In this document: positions 1-6,800 of the stretch, one piece after another | How the letters are laid out: every line of letters starts with the position of its first letter | How positions within the stretch are numbered: the first letter of the stretch is position 1 | Source of the DNA: Deltaproteobacteria bacterium | GTDB lineage: Bacteria > Desulfobacterota > Dissulfuribacteria > Dissulfuribacterales > UBA3076 | Reading direction: 5' to 3' | Assembly (NCBI GenBank): GCA_013138705.1 | Contig: WTCF01000126.1 | Coordinates: forward strand, 1-12,933 | Length of the DNA stretch: 12,933 bases | Notes under the pieces: model-generated | Databases searched by the model: none | What the model saw: only the letters and a program-made list of their open reading frames with translations | What the model was told of the DNA's origin: nothing | Program-made: the position numbers and the translations under genes

Positions 1-46
1 ACTCCAAATCCGGGAGTTGGGGGTTCGAGTCCCTCCTGGCCTGCCA
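1..46 (+). tRNA. trnW: tRNA-Trp (anticodon CCA), 3' part only
   Basis: The window opens inside a tRNA, at about canonical position 31. The anticodon loop CTCCAAA lies at 2-8 with anticodon CCA at 4-6, which reads UGG (Trp). The 3' anticodon stem (9-13), a 5-nt variable loop (14-18) and the T arm follow. The T arm has stem 19-23 with 31-35 (one G-U pair) and loop TTCGAGT at 24-30. The 3' acceptor strand is 36-42, then discriminator G43, as expected for bacterial tRNA-Trp, and a genome-encoded CCA at 44-46. The 5' half, including the D arm, is outside the window. A tRNA-Trp just upstream of secE is a common bacterial arrangement and supports the call. No terminator is visible before secE, so co-transcription is likely. 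Confidence 0.96.
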
Positions 47-97
47 TTGTCCGTTATCAGAAAATATAAATCGACTCCGGCAAGTTGGGAGATTTAA

Positions 98-433
98 GTG
101 ACAAAAAAGAAAGTTAGAAAGGCTCAGAGCAGAGAAAAAACACAGACTGTAACACAAGGCAATGACAAGCCTGTCAAGGACCGCTCGTCCAGCCAGGGCT
201 CCGGCCGGGCAGAGGCCAGCCCTGCTTTGAGCAGCGGTGTTATGGGTTGGGTGGATAAGGTTAAGTCCTTTCTCCTAGAGGTCCGTGTCGAGTTTGACAA
301 AATTACTTGGCCTTCCAGGAAGGAAGCAATTGCGCTGACTACCGCTGTATTGGCAATTACGTTTTTCTTTACTGCGTACCTTGGTATAGTAGATATTTCC
401 CTGACAAAGCTTGTCAGCTTCCTTATTTATTAA
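98..433 (+). CDS. secE: Preprotein translocase subunit SecE
   Basis: SecE is the small essential subunit of the SecYEG inner-membrane channel. It clamps the SecY halves and is needed for export and membrane insertion. The 111-residue protein has the conserved core at its C-terminal end: an amphipathic helix starting near residue 49 (GWVDKVKSFLLEV), the family signature VEFDKITWPSRKE near 63-76, and one hydrophobic membrane segment at about 79-106. This is the single-TM form, unlike the three-TM E. coli protein. Residues 1-48 are a polar, Lys/Ser-rich, low-complexity extension. The start is GTG at 98, chosen because GGGAG at 87-91 lies 6 nt upstream. An internal ATG at 242 would remove the tail but keep the core, so the N-terminus is less certain than the identity. 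The gene sits between trnW and nusG as in most bacteria. Confidence 0.95.
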   Translation: MTKKKVRKAQSREKTQTVTQGNDKPVKDRSSSQGSGRAEASPALSSGVMGWVDKVKSFLLEVRVEFDKITWPSRKEAIALTTAVLAITFFFTAYLGIVDISLTKLVSFLIY

Positions 434-507
434 CAGTTGATGTATATTGGTCGGCTAGTCGCTGTCAGCAGAGGCAATTCATCGAAAAAAGTAGCCGTTT
501 ATGGCTT

Positions 508-590
508 GAAATTAGAAATTAGAAATTTGATAGAGATGAAACGAAACAAAAGCATGAAAGCCAAATTTCCAATTTCCAATTTCCAATTTC
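508..590. repeat. Inverted 7-nt-repeat element A (secE-nusG spacer)
   Basis: The left arm (508-529) has three tandem 7-mers: GAAATTA, GAAATTA, GAAATTT. The right arm (562-590) has the inverse array, AATTTCC at 564-570, 571-577 and 578-584, with a partial copy at 585-590. The arms pair in register as 508-529 with 569-562, 576-571 and 583-578. This gives a 22-position stem with only two mismatches (A514-C577 and A521-C570) and a 32-nt loop (530-561). In a minus-strand transcript both mismatches become G-U wobbles, so that strand could pair without interruption. No coding potential is seen. Compare element B at 3158-3251. Function unknown. Confidence 0.85.
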
Positions 591-607
591 AGCGTTCCGT
601 GAACGCT
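591..607. repeat. Short perfect inverted repeat next to element A
   Basis: AGCGTT (591-596) and AACGCT (602-607) are perfect inverted repeats around a 5-nt loop, CCGTG. The repeat begins at the base after the right arm of element A. No T-run follows on either strand, so it does not look like an intrinsic terminator. It may be the edge of element A or an independent hairpin. Confidence 0.5.
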
Positions 608-624
608 TACTAAAAAAATAAGTT

Positions 625-644
625 AGTCCATGTCACACATGACT
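625..644. repeat. Bulged inverted repeat upstream of nusG
   Basis: CATGT (629-633) and ACATG (637-641) pair around a CAC loop. AGT (625-627) and ACT (642-644) extend the stem past a single bulged C at 628, for 8 bp in total. It lies 29 nt before the nusG start. It could be an operator-like palindrome or a leader hairpin; the sequence does not decide. I see no convincing -35/-10 promoter around it. Confidence 0.35.
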
Positions 645-673
645 TTCTATAGCTTGTAAATGAGTAACTTTTA

Positions 674-1207
674 ATGGTACAAAAATGGTACATTGTTCAT
701 ACTTATTCCGGGTTTGAGCATAAGGTCAAGATCTCTTTAGAGGAGAGGATTAAGCAGTATGGGATGGAGGAGTATTTCTCCGGAATTGTTGTTCCTATGG
801 AAAATGTAGTAGAAATTCTAAGAGGAGAAAGGCGTACTTCATCCAGAAAAATATTTCCGGGCTACATTCTGGTAAAGATGGAATTAAATGATAACTCGTG
901 GCACCTGGTTCAGGATACCCCAAAAGTGACCGGCTTTATCGGTGGCCTGCAGAATCCCGTACCACTTTCAGATGAAGAGGCGGAAAAAATAATCCGCCAG
1001 ATGGAAGAACGAGCTCTAACGCCGGTACCCAAGTATAGCTTTGAAAAGGGTGATCATGTGACTGTGATAGATGGGCCTTTTGTCAATTTTAACGGTGTTG
1101 TAGATAATGTTAACCCGGAGAAAGGAAAGATCCGGGTACTTGTCTCTATTTTTGGAAGGTCAACACCTGTTGAGCTGGAATTCGGACACGTACAAAAGGC
1201 CGGTTAA
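674..1207 (+). CDS. nusG: Transcription termination/antitermination factor NusG
   Basis: NusG binds the beta' clamp helices of elongating RNA polymerase, suppresses pausing, and couples RNAP to the ribosome (via S10) or to Rho. The protein has 177 residues, close to the family norm. The N-terminal NGN domain begins with the signature [14 protein letters not shown] (about residues 5-18) and continues through [12 protein letters not shown] and VTGFIGG to about residue 110. The C-terminal KOW domain (about 125-177) contains [16 protein letters not shown] and ends FGHVQKAG. The ATG at 674 fits the family N-terminus exactly. Its Shine-Dalgarno is weak: only GAG at 662-664. The 240-nt spacer from secE is unusually long for this gene pair and holds a repeat element, so separate expression from secE is possible. 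rplK follows after 11 nt. Confidence 0.98.
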   Translation: MVQKWYIVHTYSGFEHKVKISLEERIKQYGMEEYFSGIVVPMENVVEILRGERRTSSRKIFPGYILVKMELNDNSWHLVQDTPKVTGFIGGLQNPVPLSDEEAEKIIRQMEERALTPVPKYSFEKGDHVTVIDGPFVNFNGVVDNVNPEKGKIRVLVSIFGRSTPVELEFGHVQKAG

Positions 1208-1218
1208 AGGAGAATACT

Positions 1219-1644
1219 ATGGCCAAGAAAGTCTTATCATATATTAAACTCCAGATCCCTGCCGGGCAGGCAAACCCGTCTCCGCCTGTGGGACCCGCTT
1301 TGGGGCAACACGGTGTAAACATAATGGAGTTTGTTAAGGCCTTTAATGCAAAGACACAGGACCAGATGGGGATGATAATCCCTGTTGTGATAACAGTATA
1401 TGTAGACAGGTCATTCAGCTTTATTATGAAGACGCCTCCTGCAGCTATTTTGCTTAAGAAGGCAGCAAATATCGAGAAAGGGTCAGGAATTCCTAATCGG
1501 GAAAAAGTCGGCAAAGTTACCAGGAAGCAGGTAGAGGAAATCGCCATGAAAAAGGAGCCGGACCTGACCGCTGTTGATTTGCATGCGGCTGTACGTTCCA
1601 TTGAAGGCACAGCCCGTAGCATGGGTGTTGAAATTGTTGATTAA
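1219..1644 (+). CDS. rplK: 50S ribosomal protein L11 (uL11)
   Basis: L11 binds the GTPase-associated region of 23S rRNA (helices 43/44) at the base of the L12 stalk. It takes part in translation factor turnover and the RelA stringent response. The product is 141 residues, the normal family length. The N-terminal domain shows [20 protein letters not shown] and [10 protein letters not shown], with the flexible proline-rich element near residues 18-24. The C-terminal rRNA-binding domain runs from about residue 72 and ends [14 protein letters not shown]. The N-terminal AKK is the kind of site methylated by PrmA in other bacteria. The ATG at 1219 is preceded by AAGGAGA (1207-1213), a strong ribosome-binding site that touches the nusG stop codon, so the two genes are probably one transcriptional unit. 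Confidence 0.99.
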   Translation: MAKKVLSYIKLQIPAGQANPSPPVGPALGQHGVNIMEFVKAFNAKTQDQMGMIIPVVITVYVDRSFSFIMKTPPAAILLKKAANIEKGSGIPNREKVGKVTRKQVEEIAMKKEPDLTAVDLHAAVRSIEGTARSMGVEIVD

Positions 1645-1647
1645 AGG

Positions 1648-1690
1648 CATATTACACGATGCCGGTTCGAAGCAGGCATAGTGTAGTATG
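1648..1690 (+). promoter_or_regulatory. Long hairpin in the rplK-rplA spacer, tip resembling a tRNA T-arm
   Basis: Arm 1648-1663 pairs with 1675-1690 over 16 positions: one G-U pair (1652/1686), one G-A mismatch (1658/1680), otherwise Watson-Crick. The 11-nt apical region at 1664-1674 contains TTCGAAG (1667-based reading GGTTCGAAGC). If G1665-C1673 closes the loop, the tip reads as a 5-position stem (1661-1665 with 1673-1677, one mismatch) capped by a 7-nt T-loop-like sequence. No T-run follows and the rplA Shine-Dalgarno (1695-1702) begins 5 nt later, so it is more likely an mRNA structure affecting rplA translation or processing than a terminator. L1 is a known autogenous regulator of the L11-L1 mRNA, and this could be its site, but I see no diagnostic L1 consensus. 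Confidence 0.6.
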
Positions 1691-1710
1691 GACTAAGGGA
1701 GAAAGATTCC

Positions 1711-2415
1711 ATGGCAAGTCATGGCAAAAAATATCTGGACGCAAGGGCCAAAGTGGATGCAGGCCGAAGGTACGGTTTGGACGAGGCAATAGATGTTGTT
1801 CTCAGTACGCACTATGTCAAGTTCGATGAGACAATAGATCTAGCCATAGTCCTGGGGGTCGATCCCAGGAAGGCAGACCAGAATGTGAGAAGCTCCGTTG
1901 TCCTTCCTCATGGTACGGGACGCACTCAAAGGGTCCTGGCAATTGCTAAGGGTGAAAAAGCCAAAGAGGCTGAAGATGCTGGCGCCGACTATGTTGGGGC
2001 CGAGGATGCGATAGAAAAGATAAAAGGGGGTTGGCTTGATTTTGATAAAGTTGTTGCCACTCCCGATATGATGTCAACGGTGGGTAGGATCGGCAAGATT
2101 CTCGGCCCAAGGGGTATGATGCCGAATGCCAAGACCGGAACCGTCACCTTTGATGTTGCCAGAGCGGTTAATGAGATAAAGGCAGGAAAGGTGGATTTCC
2201 GGGTAGACAAGGGTGGGGTTGTCCATGTTCCCTTGGGCAAGGTTTCCTTTGGTTCCAATAAAATCAAGGAGAATTTCGCATCGCTTGCTGAGACATTACT
2301 CCGTATAAAGCCTTCTACAAGCAAGGGGGCCTATGTGCGGAGCGTTGCACTGTCCACTACAATGGGACCAGGAGTGAAGGTGGATCCCACTGAAGTTAAA
2401 GCAGTCGCTTCCTAA
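1711..2415 (+). CDS. rplA: 50S ribosomal protein L1 (uL1)
   Basis: L1 forms the mobile L1 stalk on 23S rRNA helices 76-78, helps deacylated tRNA leave the E site, and in many bacteria represses its own mRNA. The protein is 234 residues, the usual bacterial length. It starts [16 protein letters not shown] and contains [20 protein letters not shown]. The second domain has the hallmark [21 protein letters not shown] (about residues 126-146), and the family C-terminal block [20 protein letters not shown] follows. The ATG at 1711 has AAGGGAGA at 1695-1702. The 66-nt gap after rplK is taken up by a strong hairpin, so L11 and L1 are probably co-transcribed but may be translated under separate control. 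Confidence 0.99.
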   Translation: MASHGKKYLDARAKVDAGRRYGLDEAIDVVLSTHYVKFDETIDLAIVLGVDPRKADQNVRSSVVLPHGTGRTQRVLAIAKGEKAKEAEDAGADYVGAEDAIEKIKGGWLDFDKVVATPDMMSTVGRIGKILGPRGMMPNAKTGTVTFDVARAVNEIKAGKVDFRVDKGGVVHVPLGKVSFGSNKIKENFASLAETLLRIKPSTSKGAYVRSVALSTTMGPGVKVDPTEVKAVAS

Positions 2416-2445
2416 ATAATAATTTCCATGTCTGCTCATATTAGT

Positions 2446-2527
2446 CAGAGACAGTAGGTACGCCTTATGTGTTTAATAGAGCTGGTCCGGCACTTAGCTC
2501 TACCTACCTAGAAAGGTGAGACCTCTG
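2446..2527 (+). ncRNA. Ribosomal protein L10 leader (autogenous mRNA element)
   Basis: The rplA-rplJ spacer folds like the L10 leader that the L10-(L12) complex binds to repress its own operon. The outer helix is CAGAG 2446-2450 with CTCTG 2523-2527. An inner helix is GTAGGTA 2454-2460 with TACCTAC 2501-2507, perfect over 7 bp. A third hairpin is TAGAGCT 2477-2483 with AGCTCTA 2496-2502; it shares two bases with the second helix, so their ends compete. Between the helices, GAAAGGTGAGA (2511-2521) on the 3' side resembles the purine-rich, kink-turn-like internal loop of this RNA family. The call rests on position directly before rplJ and on the fold, not on a covariance search. Confidence 0.8.
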
Positions 2528-2560
2528 CCTTTGGCAGTAAAAAATAACTGCCTATGGTAG
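2525..2560 (+). promoter_or_regulatory. Alternating pairing segments between the L10 leader and the rplJ ribosome-binding site
   Basis: Four short segments can pair in a chain: 1 = CTGCC 2525-2529, 2 = GGCAG(T) 2533-2538, 3 = (A)CTGCC 2547-2552, 4 = GGTAG 2556-2560. The possible helices are 1:2 (5 bp, 3-nt loop), 2:3 (6 bp, 8-nt loop) and 3:4 (5 bp with one G-U, 3-nt loop). Segment 1 shares three bases with the outer L10-leader helix (2523-2527), so L10 binding would sequester segment 1 and free segment 2 to pair with 3. Segment 4 ends right before the G-rich Shine-Dalgarno at 2564-2571. No T-run follows, so any switch would act on translation. The pairings are seen; the switching is inference. 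Confidence 0.4.
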
Positions 2561-2575
2561 AAAGGGGGGAGAAAT

Positions 2576-3106
2576 TTGGCTTTAAAGCTTAAGGAAAAAG
2601 AGACCATAGTTGAGGATCTGCACGAGAAGTTTTCCAGGTCTGAAGCTGTAATTATGACTCGGTTTCCAGGTCTCGACGTTGCTGGTGCCAATGAACTTCG
2701 AAAGAAGCTCAGGGAATCAGCTGCCGAGTTCAAGGTATCAAAAAATACTCTTTTTAAAAGGGCCATAAAGGGCACGTCGGCAGAAGTGCTTTTAGATCAG
2801 TTTTTAGGCCCTAATGCCGTGGCCTTTGCCTCTGAAGATCCAGTGTCTATGGCCAAGGTTTTGGTGGAGTTTGCAAAGAAGAGTGAGATCCTTGAGATCC
2901 GTAGCGGCGTTTTGAATGGAAAATTTATTGACGTTGCCCAAATCCAGGCCTTGTCAGAACTGCCAAGCCGGGAGGTTCTGCTTGCAAAGCTGCTCACAGT
3001 TTTTGTCGCTGTTCCTACAGGTCTTGTCAGGGCCCTGTCAGGTATACCGCGAAAGCTGCTCTATGCGTTAAGGGCAATTGAAGATCAGAAAAATGATGAC
3101 AATTGA
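2576..3106 (+). CDS. rplJ: 50S ribosomal protein L10 (uL10)
   Basis: L10 anchors the L12 dimers to 23S rRNA beside L11, forming the stalk that recruits GTPase translation factors. With L12 it also represses translation of its own mRNA by binding the leader upstream. The protein is 176 residues, normal for the family. The N-terminal rRNA-binding domain starts LKLKEKETIVEDLHEKF and contains VIMTRFPGLDVAGANELRKK and the conserved VSKNTLFKRAI. FLGPNAVAFASEDP follows near residue 80. The C-terminal helix that carries L12 dimers ends SGIPRKLLYALRAIEDQK. The start is TTG at 2576, chosen because a G-rich Shine-Dalgarno (GGGGGGAG, 2564-2571) lies 4 nt upstream and this gives the family N-terminus. There is no nearby in-frame ATG that would keep it. 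Confidence 0.97.
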   Translation: MALKLKEKETIVEDLHEKFSRSEAVIMTRFPGLDVAGANELRKKLRESAAEFKVSKNTLFKRAIKGTSAEVLLDQFLGPNAVAFASEDPVSMAKVLVEFAKKSEILEIRSGVLNGKFIDVAQIQALSELPSREVLLAKLLTVFVAVPTGLVRALSGIPRKLLYALRAIEDQKNDDN

Positions 3107-3157
3107 ATAAGTGGTTCTGCTCAAATCAAAAAGCCCGGGATGCATTTATTTATAGAT

Positions 3158-3251
3158 AATGCTGAATTGTGAATGCTAAATGCTGAATTGTGGAAGAACG
3201 TTTAAAAAACATATACCTTAATTTAACATTCAACATTCAAAATTTAACATT
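3158..3251. repeat. Inverted 7-nt-repeat element B (rplJ-rplL spacer)
   Basis: The left arm is five consecutive 7-mers: AATGCTG (3158), AATTGTG (3165), AATGCTA (3172), AATGCTG (3179), AATTGTG (3186), then G3193. The right arm (3216-3251), read on the minus strand, is five 7-mers in the same phase: AATGTTA, AATTTTG, AATGTTG, AATGTTA, AATTAAG, then G. The arms match at 27 of 36 positions, and two of the differences are G-U in a plus-strand RNA. The loop is 22 nt (3194-3215). Arm differences are mainly transitions at unit positions 5 and 7. No coding potential is seen. It has the same design as element A but a different unit sequence. Confidence 0.85.
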
Positions 3252-3313
3252 TATAGTGCGCCGCAGATTGGGTTTTTTCAGCGGAATCATAGATAGTTAA
3301 TAAGGAGACTGAA

Positions 3314-3700
3314 ATGGCTATTTCCAAAGAGGATGTAATTGAATTTATTTCTAATATGACAGTGCTTGAACTCTCTGAGCTAGTCAAGGAGTTGGAGGAT
3401 AAGTTTGGTGTAAGTGCAGCGGCGCCGGTCGCAGTAGCGGCCGGCGGTGCAGTTGCCGGTGAAGGGGGCGGTGCCCCTGCTGAGGAACAGACAGAGTTCG
3501 ATGTTGTCCTAGTAGAATTCGGCGACCAGAAGATCAAGGTAATCAAGGAGGTCAGGGCCGTAACAAGCTTGGGCCTTAAGGAAGCTAAAGATCTGGTTGA
3601 GAGCGCGCCTAAACCCATCAAAGAAGGTGTTTCCAAAGACGAGGCCGAGAAGATAAAGGAACAGGTCGAGAGTGTCGGCGCAAAGGTAGAGATAAAATAA
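3314..3700 (+). CDS. rplL: 50S ribosomal protein L7/L12 (bL12)
   Basis: bL12 is the multicopy stalk protein that recruits and activates EF-Tu, EF-G, IF2 and RF3 on the ribosome. The product is 128 residues, slightly longer than E. coli (121). The N-terminal dimerisation domain (about 1-33) carries [21 protein letters not shown] flexible Ala/Gly-rich hinge follows at about 36-58 and accounts for the extra length. The C-terminal factor-binding domain starts at TEFDVVL and contains [20 protein letters not shown], then [19 protein letters not shown], ending VGAKVEIK. The ATG at 3314 has AAGGAG at 3302-3307. It is separated from rplJ by 207 nt holding repeat element B, longer than usual for this normally tight pair. 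Confidence 0.99.
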   Translation: MAISKEDVIEFISNMTVLELSELVKELEDKFGVSAAAPVAVAAGGAVAGEGGGAPAEEQTEFDVVLVEFGDQKIKVIKEVRAVTSLGLKEAKDLVESAPKPIKEGVSKDEAEKIKEQVESVGAKVEIK

Positions 3701-3764
3701 CCAGGAAATATTCACAACGATATAAAAAATTGCGCATCCAATGCCGGTTGCCGCTCGATCATCT

Positions 3765-3795
3765 TGTATGGGCGCGGATAAACCCCGCCCATGCA
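3765..3795 (+). promoter_or_regulatory. GC-rich hairpin in the rplL-rpoB spacer (possible attenuator or processing site)
   Basis: ATGGGCG (3768-3774) pairs perfectly with CGCCCAT (3786-3792). The stem extends outward through T3767-G3793, G3766-C3794 and T3765-A3795. Inward, past a C-C mismatch, it continues with GG 3776-3777 and CC 3783-3784. The 3' flank is TTTCAGATTTTCCCC, T-rich but interrupted, so at best a leaky terminator. In E. coli the rplL-rpoB spacer holds a partial terminator and an RNase III site that lower rpoBC expression relative to the ribosomal genes. The same position suggests a similar role here, which is inference. The rest of the 158-nt spacer shows no ORF and no clear promoter. 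Confidence 0.5.
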
Positions 3796-3858
3796 TTTCA
3801 GATTTTCCCCAATTGTCAATAATGTGCAACGAAAAACGCTACCCCGAGGCAGTACTCT

Positions 3859-6800
3859 ATGACAAAAAATCAAGCACTACCCGTGAGAAAGAATTTTGGT
3901 CGTGTAAAAAAAGTCATTGATATTCCAAACTTAATCGAGATGCAGCAGCGTTCCTACGCCAAGTTTTTGCAAAGAGATGTGGCTCCGGAAGCCAGAGAGG
4001 ATGTGGGGATTCAGGCAGCATTTCAAAGTGTCTTTCCGATAACGGATTTTACAGGTGCATCTTCTATTGAATTTGTTCAATATTCTATAGGTGAGCCCAA
4101 ATACTCTGAGGAAGAATGTCTTTCCCGTGGCGTGACCTATGAGTCGCCGGTGAAGATGGTGGCGCGACTCCTTTCTTATGACGTAGATAAAGAAAGCGGA
4201 GTACAAAGTATACGGGATATCAAGGAACAGCAGATTTACTTTGGCGCAATTCCTCTTATGACCAGAACCGGCACCTTTATTATTAATGGTACTGAGCGAG
4301 TAGTGGTCAGCCAGCTTCAGCGTTCTCCAGGGGTGTTTTTTGACCACGACAAGGGAAAGACACATGCCAGTGGGAAATTGCTTTACTCAGCCAGAGTCAT
4401 CCCGGTCCGTGGTTCCTGGATAGACTTGGAGTTTGATCCCAAAGACATCTTGCATGTCCGGATAGATCGCAGGCGGAAATTCCCTGTAACAGTGTTGCTG
4501 AAAGCCATGGGCTACAGCACTGAAGATTTGCTAAGTATTTTTTATAGCTGGGATACGTATGTAATTGATGGCAAATTTCTGTATCGCAGGGTGAATACAG
4601 AGACCATGTTAGGCCAGAAGGCTACTCTGGACGTGGTGAATCCCGATACAGGCGATATCCTTTTACGCAAGAATCGCAAGTTTTCCCGGACCATGATGAA
4701 GAAGTTTGAGGAATCAGGTGTCATCATGGTACCTGTTGAAGAAGATGATCTAATAGAAAAGATCGCAGCCCTTGATGTGGTAAATCCTGAAACCGGGGAG
4801 GTGTTGATTCCCATGAACTCTCCGGTCACGAAAAAGGATTTGGCGCTTTTGAGGGAGAGTGGAATCACAGAGTTGCAGGTCCTGTTTGTCGATGGCATCA
4901 AGGTAAGTTCTTCCATAAGCGACACGTTATGTCAGGACAAGACACAGAATCAGGAAGAGGCCATCATAGAGGTTTTCCGGAGGCTCCGTCCCGGTAGTCC
5001 CTCGATACCCGAGGTGGCTGAGAAGTTTTTTAATTCTCTTTTTTTCAACCCCGGCACCTATGACCTTTCAGAGGTAGGCCGTTATAAGATCAATCAGAGG
5101 CTGGGTATGGATTTGCCTCTTTCCCTGAAGGTCCTTACGACTGAGGACATAATGGAGACTGTGAGGGAATTGGTCCGTTTAAAGGATCGGCAGGGGCCGG
5201 TAGATGACATAGATCATTTAGGCAACCGGCGGGTTAGATCAGTAGGTGAGCTTATAGAGAACCAGTACAGGATCGGGCTGGTCCGGATGGAGCGGGCTAT
5301 TAAAGAGAGAATGACCCTTCAGGAAGTTGAGGCGTTAATGCCTAATGATTTGGTAAATCCTAAGCCCGTTACTTCTGTCATCAAGGAGTTCTTCGGCTCC
5401 AGTCAGCTTTCCCAGTTCATGGACCAGACCAATGCGCTGGCAGAAATCACTCACAAGCGAAGGTTATCTGCTTTGGGGCCGGGTGGCCTGTCCAGGGAGA
5501 GGGCCGGGTTTGAGGTGCGAGATGTACATCCCACTCATTATGGGAGGATTTGTCCCATTGAAACACCTGAAGGTCCAAATATCGGACTGATAGTTTCTCT
5601 GAGTTCCTTTGCCAGAATAAACAGGTATGGTTTTGTAGAGACTCCTTACCGTAAGGTTGAGGACCGCAGGACTACAGGGAAAGTGGTCTATATGACTGCT
5701 ATTGAAGATGAAAAGGAGACTATCGCACAGGCAACAGTCAGTCTTGATGATGACGGATATGTTATTGATGACAATGTTGGTGCCAGGAGAATGGGCGAGT
5801 TCGTTATTGTCCCGGCAGAGGAGGTTACTGCTATAGACGTGGCCCCCAACCAGTTGGTCAGTGTTTCCGCAGGTCTTATACCATTTCTGGAAAATGATGA
5901 TGCAAACAGGGCCTTGATGGGTTCCAACATGCAGCGGCAGGCAGTTCCTCTGCTGGTTTCAGAGGCTCCGCTCGTTGGTACCGGGATGGAGAAAATAGTG
6001 GCCACGGATTCCGGTGTGACTGTAGTTGCAAAAAGGGACGGATATATTGAAGACGTCGATGCTACACGCTTGGTAGTGGTTTACGATGAGGATGAGTCCA
6101 AGGAACTACCGGTAGAGGTCGAGATACATAAATTCACCAAGTACCAGAAATCCAATCAGACAACAACACTCAATCAAAGACCAATAGTGATTCCAGGGCA
6201 GAAATTTAAAAAAGGAGACGTTCTTGCAGATGGTCCATCTACTGACAATGGAGAACTGGCATTAGGTAAGAATGTTGTAGTGGCTTTTATGCCTTGGCGA
6301 GGCTACAATTTTGAAGATGCAATGGTCGTGAGTGAACGTCTGGTCAAAGAAGATGTTTACACATCGATACATATTGAGGAATTTGAGTTGGAGGCCAGGG
6401 ACACTAAGCTGGGTAAGGAGGAGATAACCCGCGACATACCTAATGTAGGAGAAGACGCCCTCGGTGATCTGGACGACAGCGGCATAATACGTATAGGGGC
6501 AGAGGTTAAGTCCGGAGACATACTTGTAGGCAAGGTTACACCAAAGGGAGAGACCCAGCTTACTCCCGAGGAGAAGCTCCTTCGGGCCATCTTTGGTGAG
6601 AAGGCAGGAGACGTAAAGGATACATCTCTCAGGGTGCCGCCGGGAATACATGGTGTGGTGATAGATGCTAAGGTTTTTTGCCGCAGAGGTGTGGAAAAAG
6701 ACGAACGGATCCAGGCCATTGAGGACATTGAAATAGCACGTGTACTTAAGGATCAGGCGGACGAGATCAATGTGATTCGTCGGACTGCTCTTAAAAAGCT

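Noticed and set aside
3134..3139. CCCGGG palindrome after rplJ as a terminator
   Set aside because: Six bases with no loop and no following T-run; rplL would be cut off from its operon.
3268..3295. Possible promoter before rplL (TTGGGT, 16 nt, TAGATA)
   Set aside because: Only three of six bases match consensus in each box, and rplL is expected to be transcribed with rplJ.
1659..3749. Shared 9-mer ATGCCGGTT in the rplK-rplA hairpin (1659-1667) and the rplL-rpoB spacer (3741-3749)
   Set aside because: The flanks do not match and the second copy does not form the same hairpin; one shared 9-mer is weak evidence for a common binding site.
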